This document shows positions 6,363-11,379 of a stretch of DNA of 11,379 nt, piece by piece. This stretch comes from DATEZO01 sp035255485 (lineage in GTDB: Bacteria; Pseudomonadota; Gammaproteobacteria; Burkholderiales; Burkholderiaceae_D), in NCBI GenBank assembly GCA_035255485.1, contig DATEZO010000069.1:1-11379 (forward strand), written 5' to 3'. A model generated the notes under the pieces. It was given only the letters and a program-made list of their open reading frames with translations, did not search any database and was not told the DNA's origin. The position numbers and the translations under genes were made by a program. Numbering within the stretch: position 1 is the stretch's first letter; every line of letters begins with the position of its first letter.

Positions 6363-7584
6363 CCTCATGCATCGCGTTTGCCTGCTCGCCCTGTCCAGCC
6401 TGCTGGCGCTGGCCAGTGTCGCGCCCCAGGCCTTTGCCCATCAGGAACACCAGCAGCATGGCGGCATGGCATCTGCCAAAGCCGGCGAGCTGGGCACCGG
6501 CGCGGCGGTCGATGCGCAAGGCAAGCTGTGGATCGCTACCAAGCAAACCACGCCGGGCGGCCAGTATGTGGTGCTGCAAGCGTCATCCGATATGGGCAAG
6601 ACCTGGTCGCCGCCCCGGCGCATCCAGCGCCAGCCGGAGCCGGTATCGGCCGATGGCGAGGACCGGCCCAAGCTGGCGTTCGGTGCGCACGGGGAAATCT
6701 ACATTGCCTACACCAGCCCGCTGGCCAAGCCGTATACCGGCCAGATCCGCTTCGTGCGTTCGGTGGATGGCGGCCAGACGTTTGCCGCGCCGATCACGGT
6801 GCATGCCAATCGCGACGTGATTACCCATCGCTTCGATTCGATCATTGTCGATCGTGCCGGCCGCATCTTCATCGCATGGATCGACAAGCGCGATCTTGAA
6901 GCCGCTGCCGCGCGCAAGGAAAAATATGCCGGCGCGGCGCTGTACTACGCGGTGTCCGATGATGGCGGCGCGTCCTTCAAGGGCGATTACAAGATTGCCG
7001 ATCATTCCTGCGAGTGCTGCCGCATTGCGCTGGCGCTGAACTCGCAGGGGCAGCCGGTCGCGCTATGGCGGCATGTCTTCGATGCGGATACGCGCGATCA
7101 TGCGCTGGCCGTATTAAGTCCGGACGGCAGGATTGCGGCACCGGTCCGCGCCAGCTTCGACAACTGGCACGTCAATGCCTGTCCGCATCAGGGACCCGCG
7201 CTGGCCTATGCCGCGGATGGCACGCGTCATCAGGCCTGGTTCAACGTCAGGGATGAAGAGGGCGGCGTATTCTATGCCGCCGCCGATGCGTCCGGCCATC
7301 TCGGGGTGCCGGTCCGGCTTGGTTCGGCGCAGGCGGAACACGCCGATGTCGCGCTGCAAGGCAAGACCGTCGCACTGGCCTGGCGCCAATTCGATGGCAA
7401 GTCGACCGCGATTCTCTCCAGGCTGTCGCATGACGGCGGGCTGACCTGGCAAGACCGGTCGCTTGCGCATACGCAGGGCGCATCCGACCAGCCGCACCTG
7501 TTGCAGACGCGCGCCGGCATCCTGCTGGTATGGCGCACCCGGGATGAGGGTGTGCGCGTTGTTTCAATCAATCCAGAGGAGTGA
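6349..7584 (+). CDS. Exported Asp-box (BNR) beta-propeller protein, sialidase-like fold, with His-rich N-terminus and CxCC motif
   Basis: A 411-residue exported protein. The GTG at 6349 is chosen because GGAG lies at 6339-6342 with a 6-nt spacer, overlapping the receptor gene by 14 bp; the ATG at 6367 has no suitable site. A signal peptide ends at about residue 30 (QAFA), so the mature protein would begin HQEHQQHGG. Four Asp-boxes mark a beta-propeller: 79-86 (SSDMGKTW), 138-145 (SVDGGQTF), 203-210 (SDDGGASF) and 360-367 (SHDGGLTW). The unusual features are C221-x-C223-C224 (HSCECCR), C278-P-H280 (NACPHQ) and the His run, all plausible metal ligands. Automated annotation would probably say exo-alpha-sialidase, but no sialidase active site is obvious to me, and the context (receptor upstream, thioredoxin downstream) argues for a metal or redox role. 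Function unknown. Confidence 0.8.
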   Translation: MPVFNLMHRVCLLALSSLLALASVAPQAFAHQEHQQHGGMASAKAGELGTGAAVDAQGKLWIATKQTTPGGQYVVLQASSDMGKTWSPPRRIQRQPEPVSADGEDRPKLAFGAHGEIYIAYTSPLAKPYTGQIRFVRSVDGGQTFAAPITVHANRDVITHRFDSIIVDRAGRIFIAWIDKRDLEAAAARKEKYAGAALYYAVSDDGGASFKGDYKIADHSCECCRIALALNSQGQPVALWRHVFDADTRDHALAVLSPDGRIAAPVRASFDNWHVNACPHQGPALAYAADGTRHQAWFNVRDEEGGVFYAAADASGHLGVPVRLGSAQAEHADVALQGKTVALAWRQFDGKSTAILSRLSHDGGLTWQDRSLAHTQGASDQPHLLQTRAGILLVWRTRDEGVRVVSINPEE

Positions 7585-7586
7585 CC

Positions 7587-8072
7587 ATGCGTACATCGTT
7601 ATCGGTATGGATCGGCTGTCTGCTGCTGCTGGTTTTGCGGGCCGCCGATGCGGCGACGCCGATTCAGGCATTCGAGCCGGACAGCCTGGCGCGCATTGTC
7701 GCAAGCCAGAAAGGCAAGCCTTTCGTCCTGGTCGTGTGGTCGCTTGAATGCGAGTATTGCCAGGCCAGCCTGAATACGCTGGCGCAGGAAAAACGGATGC
7801 GCAAGGATTTGCGTGTCGTGACCGTATCGACCGATGCCCTGGAGGACGAACAAGCCGCTGCGCTGATGCGCCAAAGGCTCGCTTCGCTCGGCATGACCGG
7901 CCGGGCCTGGGCCTTCGGTTCCGCGCCGCCGGAGCAGTTGCGCTATGCCATCGATCCGAAGTGGCATGGCGAAATGCCGCGTAGTTACTGGTTCGATGCC
8001 AAGGGCGAAAAAATCGCGCATTCCGGCGTGATCACGCCCGCGCTGATTGCCAGAATGACCGGCGCGCGTTGA
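7587..8072 (+). CDS. Exported thioredoxin-like (TlpA-type) protein with CEYC motif
   Basis: A 161-residue protein. The ATG at 7587 is preceded by AGAGGAG (7575-7581) with a 5-nt spacer and starts 2 bp after the previous stop codon, so it is the third gene of the receptor operon. A signal peptide (hydrophobic 4-18, cleavage near ADA-A at 22-23) places it in the periplasm. The active-site motif is C55-E-Y-C58 in VVWSLECEYCQASL, and P131 (EMPRSYWFD) is the likely cis-proline. The CEYC dipeptide differs from the CTTC of the TlpA-like protein at 1227, suggesting a different redox potential or partner. A natural client is the CxCC motif of the gene just upstream; this is inference. It could instead reduce a metal-binding chaperone. 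Confidence 0.8.
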   Translation: MRTSLSVWIGCLLLLVLRAADAATPIQAFEPDSLARIVASQKGKPFVLVVWSLECEYCQASLNTLAQEKRMRKDLRVVTVSTDALEDEQAAALMRQRLASLGMTGRAWAFGSAPPEQLRYAIDPKWHGEMPRSYWFDAKGEKIAHSGVITPALIARMTGAR

Positions 8073-8138
8073 TCCTGGCGACAACCGCCGGTCCGGGCAT
8101 TTTCGGCCTGTCTTTAATCTGCCCGCACACCTGCATTC

Positions 8139-8241
8139 AATAAAAATACAGGGAGTATAGGCAAAAAACATGCAATATTCGCAATGATAACGTGGCATTT
8201 TAAAAATACACCGCCATGTATTTAAAAGCCAATTGGCCCGC
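8139..8241 (-). repeat. Element B: inverted copy of element A, between the receptor operon and lipB
   Basis: On the minus strand: AAATAC (8223-8218), N8, GTATTT (8209-8204), N19, TTGCG (8184-8180), N20, TATACT (8159-8154), then CCC. All spacings equal those of elements A and C. The segment ATGTTTTTTGCCTATACTCC is identical to element A. The dyad extends into a longer imperfect hairpin at 8194-8230. If it is a promoter it points leftward, into the 3' end of the thioredoxin-like gene, so it might give an antisense or small RNA. It also occupies the region upstream of lipB, where it could act as an operator. Confidence 0.75.
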
Positions 8242-8312
8242 GCTTTTCATGGATGAACCGTTTTTCGGATAACTTCCGGCAAGCCTGCCGTCATTTCGAT
8301 AAACTGGCGGTC

Positions 8313-8954
8313 ATGCCGATACCGATCATTATTCAACGCGGGCAAGAACCCTACGACGCCAGCTTCGCCGCCATGCGGACGTTTACCGATGCGCGCAACG
8401 CCGCGACGCCGGATGAATTGTGGATCGTCGAGCATCCGCCGGTATTCACGCTGGGCCTGGGCGCCAACCGCTCGCATGTACTGGATGCGCACGATATCCC
8501 CGTGGTCCAAACCGACCGTGGCGGCGAAGTCACTTACCACGGGCCGGGCCAGGTCGTCATCTATCTGCTCATGGATCTGCGGCGCGGTCGGCCCGGCGCG
8601 CGCGTATTCGCCCGCGAATTCGTGCATAAGATCGAACGGGCGGTCATCGATACCCTGGCGGCGTATAATCTTGCCGGAGAGCGCAAGCCCGGCGCGCCCG
8701 GCATTTATGTGGCGGACGGCGACTGGCAAGGTGCAAAAATTGCGGCGCTCGGCCTGAAGGTGCGCGGCAATGGCTGCACTTATCACGGCGTATCGCTCAA
8801 TGTCGCGATGGATCTGCTGCCGTTTTCCTGGATTAATCCCTGCGGTTATGAAGGCCTGGCAACGGTGGACATGCAGACCCTTGGCGTCGACGTGTCGTTG
8901 CCAGCCGTGCAAATGGCGCTTGCGCAAAATTTGATCAATGTATTCGCTGCCTGA
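8313..8954 (+). CDS. lipB: Octanoyl-[acyl-carrier-protein]:protein N-octanoyltransferase LipB
   Basis: LipB moves octanoyl groups from acyl carrier protein to the lipoyl domains of 2-oxoacid dehydrogenases and the glycine cleavage H protein, in the cytoplasm. With the ATG at 8313 it has 213 residues, the normal family size. Signature segments are WIVEHPPVFTLG (37-48), the TDRGGEVTYHGPGQ motif (67-80), K142 (AKIAALGLKVR) and the catalytic Cys C177 (WINPCGY). An in-frame ATG at 8253 would add 20 residues that do not look like family sequence; the 8313 start aligns with the usual N-terminus. Neither start has a strong ribosome binding site. lipA follows after 100 bp. In many proteobacteria a ybeD/DUF493 gene precedes lipB; here element B and the receptor operon do. 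Confidence 0.96.
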   Translation: MPIPIIIQRGQEPYDASFAAMRTFTDARNAATPDELWIVEHPPVFTLGLGANRSHVLDAHDIPVVQTDRGGEVTYHGPGQVVIYLLMDLRRGRPGARVFAREFVHKIERAVIDTLAAYNLAGERKPGAPGIYVADGDWQGAKIAALGLKVRGNGCTYHGVSLNVAMDLLPFSWINPCGYEGLATVDMQTLGVDVSLPAVQMALAQNLINVFAA

Positions 8955-9054
8955 TTTCCCTCCCTGTCGCTCCGATCCGGATCAGGATCCCGCGTTGCTC
9001 AAAAAGCGGCTGGATCCGTTTCTTTCCGAATGATGTCTCCTGAAGCAAATTCCC

Positions 9055-10038
9055 ATGACTGACGCAACCAAACCCCTCGCATCCCCGTCCTACAATCCGG
9101 CTGACAAGCAGAAAGGCGCAGACAAGACCGCGCGCATTCCGATCAAGATCGTGCCGGCGGAAAAACTGGCAAAGCCCGACTGGATTCGCGTCAAGGCGGC
9201 GTCCCCCTCGACGCGTTTTTACGAAATCAAGGATATCCTGCGCGAAAACAAGCTGGTCACGGTATGCGAAGAAGCCAGCTGCCCCAACATCGGCGAATGC
9301 TTCGGCAAGGGCACGGCGACCTTCATGATCATGGGCGACAAATGCACGCGGCGCTGCCCGTTCTGCGATGTCGGGCATGGCCGCCCCGACCCGCTCGACC
9401 CCTCCGAGCCGGAAAAGCTGGCAACGGCGATCGCCGCCATGAAGCTGCGCTATGTGGTGATCACCTCCGTCGATCGGGATGACTTGCGCGATGGCGGCGC
9501 CGGCCATTTTGCCGACTGCATCCGCCAGGTGCGCGCCCGCTCGCCGCACACCCGCATCGAGATCCTGACGCCGGATTTTCGCGGCCGCATGGACCGCGCG
9601 CTGGACATCCTGACCGCCACCCCGCCGGACGTGATGAACCATAACCTGGAAACCGTGCCGCGCCTGTACAAGGAAGCGCGCCCCGGCGCCGATTACCAGT
9701 ATTCGCTGAATCTGCTGAAGCGCTTCAAGGAGCGGCATCCGGGTACGCCCACCAAGTCCGGCCTGATGGTCGGTCTGGGCGAAACCGACGAGGAAATCCT
9801 GGACGTCATGCGCGACCTGCGCGCGCATGGCGTCAGCATGCTGACCATCGGCCAGTATCTGATGCCGTCCGGCAATCACTTGCCGGTCCGACGCTACGTG
9901 CATCCGGATACGTTCAGGATGTTCGAGGAACAAGCGTACAAGATGGGATTCGCGCATGCCGCAGTCGGCGCGATGGTGCGCAGCTCTTACCACGCAGACC
10001 AGCAGGCCCATGGCGCGGGTGTGGATGTGCGTGAATGA
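9055..10038 (+). CDS. lipA: Lipoyl synthase LipA (radical SAM)
   Basis: LipA inserts two sulfur atoms into protein-bound octanoyl chains, completing lipoyl cofactor synthesis after LipB. The 327-residue protein has both iron-sulfur clusters of the family: the auxiliary cluster ligands C71, C76 and C82 (CEEASCPNIGEC) and the radical-SAM triad C97-x3-C101-x2-C104 (CTRRCPFC). It also has GHGRPDPLDP, the VVITSVDRDDLRDGGAGHF block, NHNLETVPRLY, KSGLMVGLGET and the C-terminal RSSYHAD with the conserved Ser ligand. The basic, variable N-terminal 40 residues are usual in betaproteobacteria. The upstream ribosome binding site is weak; the ATG at 9055 is chosen for its family-like N-terminal length. 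It probably shares a transcript with lipB. Confidence 0.97.
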   Translation: MTDATKPLASPSYNPADKQKGADKTARIPIKIVPAEKLAKPDWIRVKAASPSTRFYEIKDILRENKLVTVCEEASCPNIGECFGKGTATFMIMGDKCTRRCPFCDVGHGRPDPLDPSEPEKLATAIAAMKLRYVVITSVDRDDLRDGGAGHFADCIRQVRARSPHTRIEILTPDFRGRMDRALDILTATPPDVMNHNLETVPRLYKEARPGADYQYSLNLLKRFKERHPGTPTKSGLMVGLGETDEEILDVMRDLRAHGVSMLTIGQYLMPSGNHLPVRRYVHPDTFRMFEEQAYKMGFAHAAVGAMVRSSYHADQQAHGAGVDVRE

Positions 10039-10168
10039 GCGGGAAAATCCGTCAACTGCGCAAGAAAGCGTAGCAAAGCCACAGATTCATTGCGCATGCA
10101 AGCTGCGGCGGAGACGCTGAATATGTATGGCGCAGAGTCCTTTGCCTAGCATCGCAACCGAAACAGTT

Positions 10169-10259
10169 TTGACAAATACTCCATACGGTATTTATCAAGG
10201 CTGTTGTCTTTATTGCGCGTATATGTGTATTTTTTCATATACTCCCGTAAATTGTATTG
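10169..10259 (+). repeat. Element C: third copy of the repeated module, upstream of cheV
   Basis: AAATAC (10174-10179), N8, GTATTT (10188-10193), N19, TTGCG (10213-10217), N20, TATACT (10238-10243), then CCC. The dyad extends to TTGACAAATAC (10169-10179) against GTATTTATCAA (10188-10198), with one mismatch and an 8-nt loop. The outer stem differs in sequence from element A (TTGAC instead of CTTTTA) yet is still paired, as expected if the palindrome itself is kept. This copy is the most diverged in the variable segments. It points toward cheV, but its inferred start is about 280 bp upstream of that gene. Confidence 0.7.
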
Positions 10260-10363
10260 TTGCAATAATTTTTCCTGCTTATTTCCACCATTGTAAAAGG
10301 GGCGGCATTGCTTTTCCCCGCGGCATTTACGTGACATAGCCAATGGAACCTTGACTTCCTGTA

Positions 10364-10392
10364 TTGACAAAAATCAACCTCACTGGAATAGT
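10364..10392 (+). promoter_or_regulatory. Candidate cheV promoter overlapped by an FNR-like box
   Basis: TTGAC-AAAA-ATCAA (10364-10377) differs from the FNR/ANR consensus TTGAT-N4-ATCAA at one base. The same site begins with a perfect -35 box TTGACA (10364-10369), and 17 bp further lies AATAGT (10387-10392), four of six matches to a -10 box. If this is the promoter, an FNR-type protein bound here would sit on the -35 box and probably repress. Alternatively, it activates from about -41 with a start near 10412. Confidence 0.4.
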
Positions 10393-10528
10393 GTTTAGGC
10401 ATTGATACGGGTCAATTGTGGATAGCCGGACCCGATTGTGCATATGGAACAGCCACTGAAAAACAGTCGTCGCTACGATTGAATGATTTGGCAGATGCCA
10501 TCACACGCCTATTGAGAGAATGGAAAAC

Positions 10529-11379
10529 ATGGCTACGGTACAACAGGAAGTGGACGAACGCAGTAATCTGAGCAGCTCCAACAAGTTTGAAATGCTCTTG
10601 TTTCGCCTTGGCGCCGATCCCCATGGCGAACGCTCGGAGCTGTATGGCATCAACGTCTTCAAGATCCGTGAAATCGTCGCCATGCCGCCGGTGACCGCCA
10701 TCGCCGGTTCGGTACCGCATATGCTGGGTGTGGTCAATCTGCGCGGGCAGATCATTTCGGTGCTTGATTTGCCGGCGATTGTCGGCTGCACGCCGAAATC
10801 CGGATTGAACATCATGCTGGTCACCGAGTTTGCGCGCACCACCCAGGCGTTCGCGGTCGAGTCGGTGGAGGATATCGTGCGGCTGGAATGGAGCCAGGTG
10901 CTGTCGACCGAATCCAGCGCGGTCCAGGGCATGGTCACCAGCATCGCGCGGCTGGATGGCGATATCCACGGCACGCGGCTGGCGCAGATCCTGGACGTGG
11001 AATCGATCCTGCGTCGATTGTTGCCGCCGGATAGCCCGGATGTGGACCCCGACACCATCGGCCCCAGGCTGGAACTCAAGCCGGGCGCTGTCATCCTTGC
11101 CGCCGATGACTCGGCGGTTGCCCGCATGCTGATCGAGCAAGGGCTGGAGGCGATGGGCGCGCCATTCATCATGACCAAGACAGGGAAGGAAGCCTGGGAA
11201 CGGCTGCAATCCATCGCAGCCGAGGCGGAAGCCGAAGGCAAAACGGTGCAGGACAAGGTTGCACTGGTGCTCAGCGACCTGGAAATGCCGGAAATGGACG
11301 GCTTTACGCTGACGCGCAACATCAAGCAACATGCGCGCTTCAACTCCCTTCCGGTCGTGATTCACTCTTCGCTGTCCGG
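10529..11379 (+). CDS. cheV: Chemotaxis protein CheV (CheW domain plus receiver), 3' end outside window
   Basis: The frame is open to the last base, so the C-terminus is missing; 283 codons are visible. The CheW-like domain spans about residues 18-165: KFEMLLFRL, YGINVFKIREI, AIAGSVPHMLGVVNLRG and ISVLDLPAIVG. The receiver domain begins near 186 (AVILAADDSAVARMLIEQ, acidic pair D193/D194), with phospho-acceptor D250 in VLSDLEMPEMDGFTL and VVIHSSLS at the edge. CheV couples chemoreceptors to the CheA kinase and is adjusted by phosphorylation of its receiver. The ATG at 10529 is preferred over the in-frame ATG at 10520: GAGAG (10514-10518) is well spaced for the former and too close for the latter. 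Confidence 0.93.
   Translation, partial: MATVQQEVDERSNLSSSNKFEMLLFRLGADPHGERSELYGINVFKIREIVAMPPVTAIAGSVPHMLGVVNLRGQIISVLDLPAIVGCTPKSGLNIMLVTEFARTTQAFAVESVEDIVRLEWSQVLSTESSAVQGMVTSIARLDGDIHGTRLAQILDVESILRRLLPPDSPDVDPDTIGPRLELKPGAVILAADDSAVARMLIEQGLEAMGAPFIMTKTGKEAWERLQSIAAEAEAEGKTVQDKVALVLSDLEMPEMDGFTLTRNIKQHARFNSLPVVIHSSLS

Larger units (their letters stand above)
10039..10528. other. 490-bp intergenic region between lipA and cheV
   Basis: No convincing gene is visible. It holds element C (10169-10259), an FNR-like box with a perfect TTGACA (10364-10377), and a long presumed cheV leader. A 12-codon ORF (10444-10482, MEQPLKNS...) lies in the leader but has no ribosome binding site. The DNA from about 10160 to 10290 is clearly more AT-rich than the neighbouring genes. 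A weak AT-rich hairpin (10251-10270, TATTG-TTG-CAATA followed by ATTTTTCC) follows element C. I see no strong rho-independent terminator after lipA. Confidence 0.6.

Noticed and set aside
5806..6579. 257-codon minus-strand open frame under the receptor and propeller genes
   Set aside because: Low-complexity Arg/His/Cys-rich antisense frame; both plus-strand genes it overlaps are well supported.
6349..7584. A true sialidase (neuraminidase)
   Set aside because: Asp-boxes alone only mark the propeller fold. I see no clear sialidase active-site set, no sialic-acid genes nearby, and the Cys/His motifs are atypical.
10444..10482. 12-codon upstream ORF in the cheV leader
   Set aside because: No ribosome binding site and no regulatory pattern such as clustered rare or repeated codons; kept only as a note in the intergenic entry.

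Overview
The window looks like chromosomal DNA from a GC-rich betaproteobacterium of the order Burkholderiales, most like Oxalobacteraceae (Herminiimonas/Collimonas type). The basis is the character of LipA, LipB and CheV, the M48-type C-terminus and the RegB/RegA-type two-component pair. This is family recognition by eye, not a search result.

Layout. 1-1754: the 3' end of a probable M48-family metalloprotease, a small exported DsrE-like protein with a Tat-like signal peptide, and a membrane-anchored TlpA/ResA-type thioredoxin, all on the plus strand. 1755-2103: an intergenic region holding one copy of a newly noticed 70-bp module (element A) and a 91-bp REP/MITE-like inverted repeat. 2104-3890, minus strand: a RegA/RegB-type redox two-component system whose genes overlap by 4 bp. 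4017-8072, plus strand and divergent from it: a compact operon of a TonB-dependent receptor, an exported Asp-box (BNR) beta-propeller protein with a His-rich mature N-terminus and a CxCC motif, and a second exported thioredoxin-like protein. 8073-8312: element B, an inverted copy of element A. 8313-10038: lipB and lipA, which make the lipoyl cofactor. 10039-10528: a long intergenic region with element C and an FNR-like box. 10529-end: the 5' part of cheV.

How the genes may work together. The middle block (2104-8072) reads as one functional unit: a redox-sensing regulator pair next to a divergent operon for outer-membrane uptake plus periplasmic metal or thiol handling. A GCGRC-N5-GNCGC site, the kind reported for RegA/PrrA regulators, lies between the two transcription units. 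The block is bracketed by elements A and B in inverted orientation. A copper or heme role is plausible from the His/Cys motifs but is inference.

The most interesting unexplained signal is the set of three intergenic elements A, B and C. They share AAATAC-N8-GTATTT, then N19, TTGCG, N20 and TATACTCCC, with exactly the same spacing in all three copies. This looks like a repeated, tightly constrained promoter/operator module, but none of the three points directly into a closely placed gene.
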